DNA from: Trinickia symbiotica
GTDB lineage: Bacteria; Pseudomonadota; Gammaproteobacteria; Burkholderiales; Burkholderiaceae
Assembly (NCBI RefSeq): GCF_002934455.1
Contig: NZ_PTIR01000009.1
Location: 186,001 to 250,000, forward strand
DNA: 64,000 bases
Direction of reading: 5' to 3'
Part shown: piece by piece, positions 17,112 to 27,323 of the stretch
How positions within the stretch are numbered: position 1 is the first letter of the stretch
Layout: each line of letters starts with the position of its first letter
Notes under the pieces: generated by a model
Databases searched by the model: none
The model's input: the letters and a program-made list of their open reading frames with translations, nothing else
Told to the model about the DNA's origin: nothing
Position numbers and translations under genes: made by a program

Positions 17112-17501
17112 ATGCAAATCGAGAGCGCGCTCACGTCCTACGCGCAGCAGGGAAACGCAACGAGCACCGATTCTGGCTGGCAAAACCGCGGCGCCAACGG
17201 AGCGAGCCAGGACCCGCAAGTTCTGCAGCTCGCTGAAACGGCCGTGCCGACACAGGATGCGGCCGTCTCCATCTCTGCCGAAGGAGCGGCGGCCGCCGCG
17301 CGCGATGGGGCTGCGACGTCCGACGCGACGCTGGATGCGTCGTCGCAGCCCGATGCTTCGCCGGTGAAGTCATTTACCTACGGTACGCTCGGCCTCGAGC
17401 GCCCTGACAAGCCGGAAGAGGAAACGAACGGGTACTACACGGCCGGCCGGTGGTTGGCGGCCGGCATCACGCTCGGCGGTCTGATCGCGCTCGTGGCCTG
17501 A
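17112..17501 (+). CDS. Hypothetical protein with C-terminal membrane segment (129 aa)
   Basis: A 129-residue protein. Residues 1-85 are Ala/Ser/Gln/Asp-rich and probably disordered, a short conserved-looking segment follows (SFTYGTLGLERPDKPEEETN), and the C terminus is hydrophobic (WLAAGITLGGLIALVA). This tail-anchor arrangement suggests a small inner-membrane protein or a type III secretion-associated protein, but I do not recognise a family. The ATG follows GGGAGA at normal spacing. It stands alone between the porin and a convergent lipoprotein gene. Confidence 0.6.
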   Translation: MQIESALTSYAQQGNATSTDSGWQNRGANGASQDPQVLQLAETAVPTQDAAVSISAEGAAAAARDGAATSDATLDASSQPDASPVKSFTYGTLGLERPDKPEEETNGYYTAGRWLAAGITLGGLIALVA

Positions 17502-17547
17502 GCGCGATTTCGCAGCAGCGGGAGCGAGCCCTGCCGTTCGCGGGCGC

Positions 17548-17697
17548 TTACTGGCACGTAACGGCGCAAGTCACAGCGCCGACGCCCGCAAAAAAGCCGA
17601 ACAGTCCACCGAGCGCGAACGTCTCCGTGCTCGTCGCGCATCCTTGCAGATCCAGCACGCCGACAAGCAAAAGAATAATCGCGATGAATCGCCGCAT
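17548..17697 (-). CDS. Small lipoprotein (49 aa)
   Basis: A 49-residue protein: MRRFIAI, a hydrophobic stretch LLLVGVLD, then the lipobox LQGC. The mature peptide is only about 30 residues, Gly/Phe-rich, with two further cysteines near its end (VTCAVTCQ). Residue +2 after the lipid Cys is Ala, which in Proteobacteria predicts outer-membrane sorting. The longer frame to 17901 runs upstream without a ribosome site; the short start fits a lipoprotein signal. The function is unknown. Confidence 0.55.
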   Translation of the reverse strand: MRRFIAIILLLVGVLDLQGCATSTETFALGGLFGFFAGVGAVTCAVTCQ

Positions 17698-18038
17698 GAT
17701 ATGGGTCCGAGGAGTGCGACGCGCTCGTGGTACCTCGGGAGCCCGCATCGCCGCTAGAGAAAGAAATGCGGACCTAGTGTAGGGAGCGACGAGCGCGTGC
17801 GATCGGGCGAAAAAGACCACCCCGTCCGCTGTGCTTACCAGGTGTTTCAGCTCGAAAGTCGCATCGACACAGCTCGCGCGATCATGCGCTCCGCCGGACA
17901 TGGCGAGGCTGCTGGCTGATGCGCGCGCGTCCCTATGCTTTTCGATTGCGGTCAGCTCCCTTTTTCGCCGTTGCCTATACTCGCAAGAGCCGCCGTGTTG
18001 CGATAATACGGTGAGACCCGGATCGAGATGGGGGAGAC

Positions 18039-21000
18039 ATGACCGACCTGTCGGCGCCGCAATCCCTAGGCGAGGTCAAGCCGAGTGCTTCACCGCGGCT
18101 GCGCTTCGTCACCGCGGCCGCGCTTTTCGATGGCCATGACGCCGCGATCAACATCGTGCGACGCATTCTGCAATCGAGCGGCGTGGAAGTCATTCACCTC
18201 GGCCACAACCGCTCGGTCGATGAAGTGGCCGATGCCGCCCTCGACGAGGACGCGGATGGCGTCGCCGTATCGAGTTATCAAGGCGGCCACGTCGAATATT
18301 TCAAGTATCTCGTCGACCGCCTGCGCGAGCGCGGGGGAGAGCGCATCAAGGTGTTCGGCGGCGGCGGCGGCGTGATCGTCGCCGACGAGATCGACGAGCT
18401 GCAGCGCTATGGCGTCGAGCGAATCTATTCGCCGCACGACGGTCAGCAGCTCGGGCTGCAGGGCATGATCGACGACATGATCGCGCGCTGCGCGGCGGCG
18501 TCGCGGGCTGCTCACCCGGCCGGCGCGCCCGGCGGGTCGGCGGGCGAGGCAGCGCTCGCCGGTCTCGAAGCCGCGGGCGCGCGGCGCTGGCGCGGGCTCG
18601 CGCAACTGATCACGGCGCTCGAAAACGGCAAGGCCGACGCGGCCACGCGTGCGGCGCTCGCGGCCCGTGCGCAGGCGCGGCAGGTCCCCGTGCTCGGCGT
18701 GACCGGAACGGGCGGCGCGGGTAAGTCGTCGCTCACCGACGAGCTCGTGCGGCGCTTTCGGCTCGACTATGGCGACTCCCTCACCATCGCCGTCCTCGCT
18801 GTCGATCCTTCGCGGCGCAAGACCGGCGGCGCACTGCTCGGCGACCGCATCCGCATGAACGCGATCGGCGACTGGGGGCATGGTCCACGCGTGTTCATGC
18901 GATCTCTCGCGACGCGCGAGGCGGCCAACGAGCTGCCCGATGTCCTGCCTGACGCGGTAGCGGCCTGCAAGGCGGCGGGCTTTCAGCTCGTCGTCGTCGA
19001 GACTTCGGGCATCGGACAGGGCGATGCGGCGATCGCTCGGCATGCCGATCGTTCGCTTTACGTGATGACGCCTGAGTTCGGCGCAGCCACGCAACTCGAA
19101 AAGATCGACATGCTCGATTTCGCCGACTTCGTCGCCATCAACAAATTCGACCGCAGCGGCGCGGCCGATGCGCTGCGCGACGTGGCGAAGCAGGTGCAGC
19201 GAAATCGCGAAGCGTGGAGCGAGCCGCCCGACGCCATGCCGGTCTTCGGCACCGTCGCGTCGCATTTCAACGACGATGGCGTGACGGCGCTCTATCAGCG
19301 GATTGCAGCGTCGCTCCATGAAATCGGGTTGCCGCGGCCGGTGCAGGGCCCGCGTCTGCCGCCCGCCGATGTGCGATTTTCGAGCGCGCGCCGCGCGATC
19401 GTTCCTCCGGGGCGCGTACGCTATCTTTCGGAAATCGCCGAGACGGTGCGCGGCTATCGGATGCGGGCGGAGGCGCAGGCAAGCCTTGCGCGCGAGCGCT
19501 GGCAGCTCGTCGAGGCGAGGCGCATCCTGATGGACGCGGCGAGCGGCGCGCACGATGCCGCAAGCGAAATCCCTCTGGCGCGGCTCGATGCGCTTATCGC
19601 GGCGCGCGACACGCAACTCGGCTCGGCGGAAAAGGCGATGCTCGAGGCGTGGCCCAAAACCGTCGAGGCGTACTCGGGCGACGAGCGCGTCGTCACCGTT
19701 CGCGGTAGCGAGATCCACACGGCGCTGACGATCACGACGCTTTCCGGCACGACGATGCGCAAGGTCTCGTTGCCGAAATTCGCGGATCCCGGCGAAACGC
19801 TGCGCTGGCTCGCGCTCGAAAACCTGCCGGGTTACTTCCCTTATACGGCTGGCGTCTTCGCCTTCAAGCGCGAGAACGAGGACCCGACGCGCATGTTCGC
19901 GGGTGAAGGCGATCCCGCACGGACCAATCGCCGCTTCAAGCTGTTGTCGGAGGGCATGCCTGCCGCGCGACTTTCGACGGCGTTCGATTCGGTCACGCTG
20001 TACGGCGAGGACCCGGACGAGCGGCCCGACATCTACGGCAAGATCGGCAACTCGGGCGTTTCCGTGGCGACGCTCGACGATATGAAAGTCCTCTACGACG
20101 GCTTCGATTTGTGCGAGCCGAGCACGTCGGTGTCGATGACGATCAACGGACCCGCCCCGACCGTCCTCGCGATGTTCTTCAACGTGGCCATCGATCAGCA
20201 GCTCGAAAAGCTCGCCGCGCGCTGCGCGCGAGAGGGCAGACAGCCGCGCGCCGGCGAAATGGAGGCGGCGCGTGCGAGCGCGCTGCAAAACGTTCGCGGA
20301 ACCGTGCAGGCGGACATTCTCAAGGAGGATCAAGGGCAGAACACCTGCATCTTCTCGACCGAGTTCAGTCTGAAGATGATGGGCGATATCCAGCAGTACT
20401 TCGTCGAGCACGACGTCCGCAACTTTTACTCGGCGTCGATATCCGGCTATCACATCGCCGAGGCAGGCGCGAATCCGATCACGCAGCTGGCCTATACGCT
20501 CGCGAACGGGTTCACCTATGTCGAAGCCTATCTGGCGCGCGGCATGGCGATCGACGATTTCGCGCCCAATCTGTCGTTCTTCTTCTCGAACGGCATGGAG
20601 CCCGAATACACGGTGCTCGGCCGCGTCGCGCGGCGTATCTGGGCCGTGGCGCTGCGCGATCGCTATGGCGCGAACGAGCGCAGCCAGAAGCTCAAATACC
20701 ACGTGCAGACTTCCGGGCGCAGCCTGCATGCGCAGGAGATCGCGTTCAACGATATCCGTACGACGCTGCAGGCGTTAATCGCCATTTACGACAACTGCAA
20801 TTCGCTGCATACGAACGCCTACGACGAAGCGATCACGACGCCTACCGAAGAATCGGTCCGTCGGGCAGTCGCGATTCAGCTCATCATCAATCGCGAGTGG
20901 GGCCTTGCCAAGAACCAGAATCCGAACCAGGGCAGCTTCGCGATCGAGGAACTCACCGATCTCGTCGAGGCGGCCGTCCTCGCCGAGTTCGATCGACTCA

Positions 21001-21398
21001 CCGAGCGCGGCGGAGTGCTCGGTGCGATGGAGACGGGCTACCAGCGAGGCCGAATCCAGGACGAGTCGATGCGCTACGAGCACCGCAAACACGACGGGTC
21101 GTATCCGATCGTCGGGGTGAATACGTTCGTTGGAAAAGATGCCGACGAATCCGACGCGCCGCCGCTTTCGCTCGCGCGCTCGACGCGGGAGCAAAAGCAA
21201 AGCCAGCTCTCGCGTCTCGCCGCTTTTCACGAGCGGCACCGCGACGAAGCGGGGCCGATGTTGCGTCGCCTGCAGCAGGCCGCGATCGGCGATGAGAACG
21301 TCTTTGCCGTATTGATGGATGCGGTGCGCGTCTGCTCGCTCGGTCAGATCACACACGCGCTCTTCGAGGTGGGAGGTCAGTATCGGCGAACGATGTGA
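18039..21398 (+). CDS. icmF: Fused isobutyryl-CoA mutase (IcmF)
   Basis: A 1,119-residue adenosylcobalamin enzyme that interconverts isobutyryl-CoA and n-butyryl-CoA (and in some species isovaleryl/pivalyl-CoA). It has three parts: a B12-binding domain (about 20-150) with FDGHDAA holding the lower-ligand His33; a MeaB-like chaperone GTPase whose Walker A is GTGGAGKS at 223-230, with [18 protein letters not shown] further on; and the large mutase TIM barrel from about 560 to the end (TLSGTTMRK onward). This order is diagnostic of IcmF rather than methylmalonyl-CoA mutase. The gene is monocistronic. The window also holds other branched-chain and odd-carbon acid genes, which fits a valine/isovalerate catabolic role. 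Confidence 0.95.
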   Translation: MTDLSAPQSLGEVKPSASPRLRFVTAAALFDGHDAAINIVRRILQSSGVEVIHLGHNRSVDEVADAALDEDADGVAVSSYQGGHVEYFKYLVDRLRERGGERIKVFGGGGGVIVADEIDELQRYGVERIYSPHDGQQLGLQGMIDDMIARCAAASRAAHPAGAPGGSAGEAALAGLEAAGARRWRGLAQLITALENGKADAATRAALAARAQARQVPVLGVTGTGGAGKSSLTDELVRRFRLDYGDSLTIAVLAVDPSRRKTGGALLGDRIRMNAIGDWGHGPRVFMRSLATREAANELPDVLPDAVAACKAAGFQLVVVETSGIGQGDAAIARHADRSLYVMTPEFGAATQLEKIDMLDFADFVAINKFDRSGAADALRDVAKQVQRNREAWSEPPDAMPVFGTVASHFNDDGVTALYQRIAASLHEIGLPRPVQGPRLPPADVRFSSARRAIVPPGRVRYLSEIAETVRGYRMRAEAQASLARERWQLVEARRILMDAASGAHDAASEIPLARLDALIAARDTQLGSAEKAMLEAWPKTVEAYSGDERVVTVRGSEIHTALTITTLSGTTMRKVSLPKFADPGETLRWLALENLPGYFPYTAGVFAFKRENEDPTRMFAGEGDPARTNRRFKLLSEGMPAARLSTAFDSVTLYGEDPDERPDIYGKIGNSGVSVATLDDMKVLYDGFDLCEPSTSVSMTINGPAPTVLAMFFNVAIDQQLEKLAARCAREGRQPRAGEMEAARASALQNVRGTVQADILKEDQGQNTCIFSTEFSLKMMGDIQQYFVEHDVRNFYSASISGYHIAEAGANPITQLAYTLANGFTYVEAYLARGMAIDDFAPNLSFFFSNGMEPEYTVLGRVARRIWAVALRDRYGANERSQKLKYHVQTSGRSLHAQEIAFNDIRTTLQALIAIYDNCNSLHTNAYDEAITTPTEESVRRAVAIQLIINREWGLAKNQNPNQGSFAIEELTDLVEAAVLAEFDRLTERGGVLGAMETGYQRGRIQDESMRYEHRKHDGSYPIVGVNTFVGKDADESDAPPLSLARSTREQKQSQLSRLAAFHERHRDEAGPMLRRLQQAAIGDENVFAVLMDAVRVCSLGQITHALFEVGGQYRRTM

Positions 21399-21453
21399 CG
21401 TTGCGAACGTCTGCTTCCATCCCGGTCGAACGACGTAGCCCCAGGCGGCGGCG

Positions 21454-22410
21454 TTATCGAATCGATAGCTTTGCCCGTGCTTCGTCGTACTCGCGCTCGA
21501 GCCGCGCGACGAGTTCGGCGACGCTCGGAATATCGTCCATGAGGCCGACGCCTTGGCCGGCGCCCCAGATATCCTTCCAGGCTTTTGCTTTGTCGCCGGC
21601 GAAATTCATTGCCGACTTGTCCGATAGGGGAAGGTCCTCAGGATCGAGCCCAGCGTTGACGATGCTCTCGCGTATGTAGTTCCCGTGCACGCCTGTGAAG
21701 AGGTTCGTGTAGACGATGTCGGCCGCGCTCGCGTTCACGATCGCATGCTTGTAGCTATCGACGGCATGCGCCTCCCGCGTGGCGATGAAGCGCGTGCCCA
21801 TGTACGCGAGGTCCGCGCCCATCGCCTGCGCGGCAAGGATCGAGCCGCCATTCGCGATCGCACCCGACAGCACGATGGGTCCATCGAAGATGCGCCGTAC
21901 TTCGCCGACGAGCGCGAACGGCGAGATCGTGCCCGCATGTCCGCCGGCTCCCGCCGCCACGAGAATCAAGCCATCGACTCCGGCTTCGAGCGCCTTTTGC
22001 GCGTGGCGTAAATTGATGACGTCGTGCAGCACGATACCGCCATAGCTATGCACGGCATCGATCATCTCCTTGACGGGCGCGCGCAGGCTCGTAATGAAGA
22101 TGGGCACCTTGTGCTCGACGCAAACGCGAACGTCGTGCTCGAGACGCGCATTCGACTGATGGACGATCTGGTTGACCGCGACGGGTCCGACCTTCGCGTT
22201 CGGGTTCGCCGCCTTGTGGGCGGCAAGCGCCTCGCCGATCTGCGTGAGCCACTCGTCGAGCAACTCGGCCGGGCGCGCGTTGAGCGCTGGAAACGATCCG
22301 ACGATACCGGCCTTGCATTGCGCGAGCACAAGTTCCGGATAGCTGACGATGAACATCGGCGATGCGACGACAGGCAGCGTCAGATTTTGCAGGACGGCGG
22401 GAAGGGCCAT
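21454..22410 (-). CDS. Nitronate monooxygenase family FMN protein
   Basis: A 318-residue TIM-barrel flavoprotein of the nitronate monooxygenase (2-nitropropane dioxygenase) family. The start MALPAVLQNLTLPVVASPMF, the FMN-binding loop GLILVAAGAGGHAG, then AIANGGSILAAQAMGADLAYMGTRF are typical of class II enzymes. It oxidises alkyl nitronates, and in some members its physiological role is propionate-3-nitronate detoxification. ATG 22410 follows GAAGGAGA; the open frame to 22506 lacks such a site. It is divergent from the dehalogenase-like gene, 200 bases apart. Confidence 0.88.
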   Translation of the reverse strand: MALPAVLQNLTLPVVASPMFIVSYPELVLAQCKAGIVGSFPALNARPAELLDEWLTQIGEALAAHKAANPNAKVGPVAVNQIVHQSNARLEHDVRVCVEHKVPIFITSLRAPVKEMIDAVHSYGGIVLHDVINLRHAQKALEAGVDGLILVAAGAGGHAGTISPFALVGEVRRIFDGPIVLSGAIANGGSILAAQAMGADLAYMGTRFIATREAHAVDSYKHAIVNASAADIVYTNLFTGVHGNYIRESIVNAGLDPEDLPLSDKSAMNFAGDKAKAWKDIWGAGQGVGLMDDIPSVAELVARLEREYDEARAKLSIR

Positions 22411-22610
22411 GAGGCGAGTCTCCTTCGAAGAGCGGGGAGAGGTAGGCGACGAAGAGAACGTTCGTTCGATTATACGGAGGGGTGAGTTCGCCGTGGCATC
22501 GGTCATTGGAGGGAGTACTCAGGCTCTACGTTTCGTGGCGCAGCGAACGGGCGCGCAGCTTAGACGTCCGTAGAATGCGAGGCTACCTGCAGAACAATGG
22601 AGCGGACGCA

Positions 22611-23324
22611 ATGACTTTCGCCGACTTTACTCCGTTTCGCGTGGCCACCGGGGGATCAGCGATATTCGGTCTCAAGGGCGGTTCGGGGGCGCCGTTGTTG
22701 CTGCTGCATGGCCATGCGCGAACGCACGAAATCTGGCATCGGTGCGCGCAACCGCTCGCGCGGCATTTCACGGTGATCGCGACGGACCTGCGCGGCTACG
22801 GATCGTCAGTCGACCCCGAGCGCGAAGGTGCGGCGAGCCGCGTATCGAAGCGTGCCTTGGCGCAGGATCAGGTGGACGTCATGCGCCGGCTCGGCTTCGA
22901 GCATTTCCTCGTCTGCGCGCACGAGTGGGGCGCGAGTGTCGCGCACCGGATGGCGCTCGATCATCCCGATGCAGTCGATCGATTGATGTTGCTGGGTACG
23001 GCCCCCTCGATGACCGACTACGACGGCGCGGCCGAGCTGGCGGCGGCTGATTCGATCGATCTCGAACACGATCGCGCGGACGTCGAGCGCGGTCGTCGCG
23101 TGGCGTGTCCGCTGCGCGTTCTGTGGGGCGCCCGAAGCGCCATCGGTCAATGTGCCGATCCCATCGGCGCATGGCAGCGCATGGCACGCGACGCAAGCGG
23201 TCACGCGCTCGATTGCGGCAGTCTCATTCCCGAGGAAGCGGCCGGTGCGCTCGTCGCTGAAATGCTCGACTTCTTCGAGGCGCGAGAGTCCGATGAATTC
23301 GACGAAAGTCGGACCAGGCATTAG
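22611..23324 (+). CDS. Degenerate alpha/beta-hydrolase related to haloacetate dehalogenases
   Basis: A 237-residue protein. The core matches fluoroacetate dehalogenases: LLLLHGHARTHEIWH, ATDLRGYGSS, the nucleophile elbow AHEWGAS, and SIDLEHDRADVERGRR with ACPLRVLWG. Three features are abnormal. The elbow carries Glu105 where the family has Asp. The position of the catalytic His (GHFLPEE in known enzymes) is Ser204 (CGSLIPEE). About 60-70 residues of the cap domain are missing after residue 134, which explains the length of 237 against about 295. The frame is open and uninterrupted and the start (ATG 22611 after GGAGCGG) is reasonable, so this is a full-length reduced protein rather than a frameshift. 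I expect no dehalogenase activity. Confidence 0.75.
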   Translation: MTFADFTPFRVATGGSAIFGLKGGSGAPLLLLHGHARTHEIWHRCAQPLARHFTVIATDLRGYGSSVDPEREGAASRVSKRALAQDQVDVMRRLGFEHFLVCAHEWGASVAHRMALDHPDAVDRLMLLGTAPSMTDYDGAAELAAADSIDLEHDRADVERGRRVACPLRVLWGARSAIGQCADPIGAWQRMARDASGHALDCGSLIPEEAAGALVAEMLDFFEARESDEFDESRTRH

Positions 23325-23431
23325 GGGCCGCGCGGGCGCGTGATGCCGCGCCGGACATCGCTGGCGCGCGGCTCTTCGCACGCAAGTGAAATTTGAGTGA
23401 AAGCGGGTTGTAGAGTATTCGCAGGGAAATC

Positions 23432-23460
23432 ACCGATGCGCTCGATCAAGGCGCATCGGT
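23432..23460. terminator. Hairpin between convergent genes
   Basis: ACCGATGCGC and GCGCATCGGT form a perfect 10-base stem with a 9-base loop, between the dehalogenase-like gene (plus) and the ybaK gene (minus). It lacks a strong U tract in either direction. A bidirectional terminator is the likely role. Confidence 0.5.
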
Positions 23461-23538
23461 ATGATGACGGTGACGCTGATCACGTCGTACATTGCGCCGT
23501 TCGCCATTCTTGACGAGCGGCTTTTCTTTTTTGGCCTC

Positions 23539-24081
23539 TCAATCGCGCAAAGCCACATCGGCCACGGGGGCGTCCGTCAGTCCGATCAGTTCCTGCGGCG
23601 ACAGATTGAAGACGGCGTGAGGATGGCCGGCCGCCGCCCAGAGGCTGTCCAACTGCAACAGGTCCGCATCGATCAGCGTAACGGGCGGCGTGACGTGCCC
23701 GATCGGGCAGACGCCGCCTATCGCATAGCCCGTCTTCTCGCGCACGAACTTCGCGTCCGCTCGCGCGACCGCACCGACTTGCGCGGCGACCTTTTCCTCA
23801 TCGACGCGATTCGCGCCGCTTGCGATGACGAGCACGGGCATATCGTCGTCGCGGCGTCGAAAGAGGATCGACTTCGCGATTTGAGCGACGGTGCAGCCGA
23901 GCCCTGCCGCTGCTTCCGCCGAGGTCTTGCCCGTCTGAGGCAACGTCACGACAGGCTTCTCATGCCCACGCTCGCGCAGCAGCAGGGCGACGCGTCGCGC
24001 CGATTCGGGCAATGCGGCGAGTGGTTCCGAGGCATCCGCCACTTCGGGCGCGTTCGTGGGGGTCAATCGTTCGTTGTCCAT
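23539..24081 (-). CDS. YbaK/EbsC-family aminoacyl-tRNA deacylase
   Basis: A 180-residue protein of the YbaK/ProX fold, which hydrolyses mischarged tRNAs such as Cys- or Ala-tRNA(Pro). Motifs include TSAEAAAGLGCTVAQIAKSI with the conserved Lys70, GVCPIGHVTPPVTLIDADL, and the C-terminal AVFNLSPQEL. The first 30 residues are a variable extension. It lies 60 bases after the HMG-CoA lyase gene on the same strand and could be cotranscribed. Confidence 0.87.
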   Translation of the reverse strand: MDNERLTPTNAPEVADASEPLAALPESARRVALLLRERGHEKPVVTLPQTGKTSAEAAAGLGCTVAQIAKSILFRRRDDDMPVLVIASGANRVDEEKVAAQVGAVARADAKFVREKTGYAIGGVCPIGHVTPPVTLIDADLLQLDSLWAAAGHPHAVFNLSPQELIGLTDAPVADVALRD

Positions 24082-24141
24082 ATCGATCGGTGTTGTCCGC
24101 TTATTGTCGATTCTTTTGACATCCTCGCAGGCCGCGTTGCG

Positions 24142-25080
24142 TCACGCCTGCTCGCTTGCTTCGCTGCATTGCGCCGCATTTCGCTTTGCGAGCAATGCAC
24201 GGCCGGCGCGCGACGCGTTGGGTCGGCCGATCGCCGACGAAATGAAGTGGCCGATGTCGACGACTTGATCGAGATCGACGCCGGTTTCGATTCCAAGGCC
24301 GTTCATCAGATAGAGCACATCCTCCGTCGCGACGTTTCCTGTCGCGCCCTTCGCGTAGGGACAACCGCCGAGACCCGCCACCGACGCGTGAAAGATCTCG
24401 ATGCCTTCGAGCAGCGAGGCGTAGATGTTGGCGAGCGCCTGACCGTAAGTGTCATGAAAGTGCCCCGAGAGCCGTTCGCGCGGAAAAACCTTCGTCACGG
24501 CCGCGAACACCTCATGCGTGCGCTTCGGCGTGCCGACTCCGATGGTGTCCGCGATGTCTATTTCGTCGCAGCCGAGTTCGGCGAAACGCTGCACCACGTC
24601 GACGACCGCGGGCACCGGCACATCTCCCTGATAGGGGCATCCGAGCGCGCACGAGATGCTGCCGCGCAGCCGCAGACCATTGTCTTTCGCGGCTCGCGCG
24701 ACGGGCTCGAAGCGCGCAACGCTCTCCGCGATACTGCAATTGATGTTTCGCTGCGAGAAAGCCTCGCTCGCGGCCCCGAAGATGACCACTTCGTCGGCCT
24801 GCGCAGCCAGCGCGCCTTCGAAGCCCTTGAGGTTCGGCGTGAGCACCGAATAGATCGTGCCGGGGCGGCGCGCGATGCCCGCCATCACCTCGGCGGCGTC
24901 GGCCATTTGGGGCACCCACTTCGGCGACACGAACGACGCCGACTCGACGTTGCGAAACCCTGCCGCCGAGAGCCGATCAACGAGCTCGATCTTCACCGCG
25001 GCCGGCACCTGCTGCTTCTCGTTCTGCAGCCCGTCGCGCGGGCCGACTTCGACGATCTTCACTGCGCGAGGCAAGGACAT
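24142..25080 (-). CDS. mvaB: Hydroxymethylglutaryl-CoA lyase
   Basis: A 312-residue TIM-barrel lyase that splits HMG-CoA to acetyl-CoA and acetoacetate, the last step of leucine degradation. Diagnostic motifs are VEVGPRDGLQNE at the N terminus, SISCALGCPYQGDVP, GHFHDTYGQALANI (metal ligands) and the signature GGCPYAKGATGNVATED with the catalytic Cys. ATG 25080 follows GGAGA; the frame is open to 25284 but that segment overlaps ghrA in another frame. Its location away from a liu operon is notable; the LiuR-type cluster is 8-15 kb further on. Confidence 0.93.
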   Translation of the reverse strand: MSLPRAVKIVEVGPRDGLQNEKQQVPAAVKIELVDRLSAAGFRNVESASFVSPKWVPQMADAAEVMAGIARRPGTIYSVLTPNLKGFEGALAAQADEVVIFGAASEAFSQRNINCSIAESVARFEPVARAAKDNGLRLRGSISCALGCPYQGDVPVPAVVDVVQRFAELGCDEIDIADTIGVGTPKRTHEVFAAVTKVFPRERLSGHFHDTYGQALANIYASLLEGIEIFHASVAGLGGCPYAKGATGNVATEDVLYLMNGLGIETGVDLDQVVDIGHFISSAIGRPNASRAGRALLAKRNAAQCSEASEQA

Positions 25081-25136
25081 GTCATTCTCCAGTCGATTCG
25101 TAAGGACTGCCGATCGATATTCGCGATGTTGTTCTC

Positions 25137-26087
25137 TCAGTACCCCCGCACCGGATCGACGATGCCGCCGATCGGCTCGCCGCGCTCGAGCGCGGCGATC
25201 TTTTGCGCGATCTGCGCGATGGCCGGCTCGCGCAGCGTCAAGGCCGCGATATGCGGTGTGACCGTCACGCGCGGCTCCCGCCACAAGCGGTGATCGGGCG
25301 GCAGCGGCTCCGTCGCGAACACGTCCAGCGTGGCCGCGGCGATCTGTCCCTGCGCAAGCGCATCCAGCAAGTCCGCCTCGACGACATGCGCGCCGCGCGC
25401 GAGGTTCACGAGATAGGCGCCGCGCGCGACCTTCGCGAAAGTCCGACGGTTCAGGATACCGTCGGTATCGGGCGTGCTCGGCAGTAAATTGACGAGCACT
25501 TTGAGGCCATCGAGAAACGCGTCGAGATTAGCTTCGCCCGAGAACGTTTCGACACCCTCCAATGTTTTATCGCTCCGGCTATAGCCGCGCACGGGCAAGC
25601 CGAGCGATGCCAGGGCCTGCGCAACATGAGCGCCGAGCGCGCCCAGCCCGAGCACGCCGACCGTAAAGGTTTCGCGCGCATGCGGCGCGAGTTCGCGCCA
25701 GCTCGGATCGGCTTGCCGCTGCGCGAGTTCGTATTCGTCGAAGCGGCGCATGTAGCGTAGCACCGCGTACGTCGTGTACTCGGCCATTTGTGCCGCCATC
25801 CCCGTATCCTCGAGCCGGACGATCGGCACGCCATGCGGCAGCGTTCCCGGCGCTTCGCGCTCGAGCGACAACAAAGCGTCCACGCCCGCGCCGAGATTGA
25901 AGATCGCTTTGAGCCCGGCGCGCCGCGCGAACAGCTCGCGCGGGGGACGCCATACGAGCGCGTAGTCGGCATCGGCCACATCGCCGGGCTCCCACGCGCG
26001 TATATGCGCCACGGGTAGCGCGCGTGCGAGCGACGGCAGCCAGTGGTCGGCTTCGTTTGCCTGCGGCGTGTGGAAGAGAATCTTCAT
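25137..26087 (-). CDS. ghrA: Glyoxylate/hydroxypyruvate reductase A
   Basis: A 316-residue D-2-hydroxyacid dehydrogenase that reduces glyoxylate and hydroxypyruvate with NADPH. The Rossmann motif GVLGLGALGAHVAQAL begins near residue 143. The catalytic Arg is in NLARGAHVVE, the Glu follows in the DVFATEPLP region, and the His is in TPHIAAL. The N-terminal MKILFHTP is family typical. It is 56 bases upstream of mvaB on the same strand, probably in one unit. Confidence 0.9.
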   Translation of the reverse strand: MKILFHTPQANEADHWLPSLARALPVAHIRAWEPGDVADADYALVWRPPRELFARRAGLKAIFNLGAGVDALLSLEREAPGTLPHGVPIVRLEDTGMAAQMAEYTTYAVLRYMRRFDEYELAQRQADPSWRELAPHARETFTVGVLGLGALGAHVAQALASLGLPVRGYSRSDKTLEGVETFSGEANLDAFLDGLKVLVNLLPSTPDTDGILNRRTFAKVARGAYLVNLARGAHVVEADLLDALAQGQIAAATLDVFATEPLPPDHRLWREPRVTVTPHIAALTLREPAIAQIAQKIAALERGEPIGGIVDPVRGY

Positions 26088-26186
26088 GCGTGCTGCGTAC
26101 GGTAGGTCGACGAGTCTCTGAACGAAGGGGCGAACCCTCTCATTCTACTTTCTCGGCCCCGCGCTCGCGAACCCGCACAACGGACT

Positions 26187-27233
26187 TTAGTCGTTGCGGC
26201 ATGCCTCTTTGCATACGTCTTGCGCCGCCGGCAGATCCCCCGCGCTCTGCGCGCGTATGCCGAGGCGGTCGAAGAGTTTCCGATCGGCGTCCGCCTGCGG
26301 ATTGCCCGTCGTCAACAACGCGTCGCCGTAGAAGATGGAGTTCGCTCCGGCCATGAAGCAAAGTGCCTGAACGGCATCGTTCATTTGCTGGCGGCCGGCC
26401 GAGAGTCGCACCATCGCTCGCGGCATCGTGATGCGCGCCACGGCGATCGTGCGCACGAACTCGAACGGATCGAGAGGCTCGACTTCGCCGAGCGGCGTGC
26501 CTTCGATCGCGACGAGATGATTGATCGGCACGGATTCCGGATAGGGGTCCATGTTCGCGAGTTGCGCGATGAGTCCCGCGCGCTCGCGGCGCGACTCGCC
26601 CATGCCGACGATGCCGCCGCAGCAGACGTTGATGCCTGCGCCACGCACGCGTTCGAGCGTCTCGAGCCGGTCCTGGTAAGTGCGTGTCGAAATGATTTGC
26701 CCATAGAACTCGGGCGACGTATCGAGGTTGTGGTTGTAGTAGTCGAGGCCCGCTTCGCGCAGCGCCTTCGCCTGATGGTCCTCGAGCATGCCGAGTGTCA
26801 CGCAGGTCTCGAGGCCCATCGCCTTCACGCCGCGGATCATTTCCTTGATCGGCTCGAGGTGGCGGTCTTTCGGGCTGCGCCACGCGGCGCCCATGCAAAA
26901 GCGCGTCGCGCCGTTGTCCTTCGCCGTGCGTGCCGCGGCGAGGACCTCGCCGATGTCCATCAGCTTCTCGGCTTTGAGGCCCGTTTCATAGTGCGACGAC
27001 TGCGAGCAGTATTTGCAGTCCTCCTCGCAGCCGCCCGTCTTGATCGACAGCAATGTCGAAAGCTGCACGGCGTTCGCGTCGAAATGCTCGCGGTGCACTT
27101 GCTGCGCGCGAAAGAGGAGATCGTTGAACGGCAGCTCGTAAAGTGCCGCAACGTCCCCGACGCGCCAGCGAACGGTACCGGGTGTTTGGGGGGCGGCCAT
27201 CGGCGACGCGCTTTCGGTTTGGGCTTGAGTCAT
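26187..27233 (-). CDS. bioB: Biotin synthase
   Basis: A 348-residue radical SAM enzyme that inserts sulfur into dethiobiotin. The cluster cysteines are C69, C73 and C76 (CEEDCKYC), and the second-cluster region follows ([15 protein letters not shown], with [13 protein letters not shown]). Ribosome site AAGGA precedes ATG 27233; the longer frame to 27290 lacks support. It is the last gene of the bioA-bioF-bioD-bioB operon, 90 bases after bioD. Confidence 0.97.
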   Translation of the reverse strand: MTQAQTESASPMAAPQTPGTVRWRVGDVAALYELPFNDLLFRAQQVHREHFDANAVQLSTLLSIKTGGCEEDCKYCSQSSHYETGLKAEKLMDIGEVLAAARTAKDNGATRFCMGAAWRSPKDRHLEPIKEMIRGVKAMGLETCVTLGMLEDHQAKALREAGLDYYNHNLDTSPEFYGQIISTRTYQDRLETLERVRGAGINVCCGGIVGMGESRRERAGLIAQLANMDPYPESVPINHLVAIEGTPLGEVEPLDPFEFVRTIAVARITMPRAMVRLSAGRQQMNDAVQALCFMAGANSIFYGDALLTTGNPQADADRKLFDRLGIRAQSAGDLPAAQDVCKEACRND

Positions 27234-27323
27234 ATCGTCGATCCTTCGAGGCTTGGGAACGCTGTTGGGTCGTCGTTCCGAATTCGTCAAAATTCGCGTA
27301 AGCGGTGATGGGAGGAAGCGGCG

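Noticed and set aside
18090-20729. 879-codon minus-strand frame opposite icmF
   Set aside because: Arg/Asp-rich shadow frame with no ribosome site and no recognisable domain.
21399-21453. Terminator after icmF
   Set aside because: The short gap has no clear stem or U tract.
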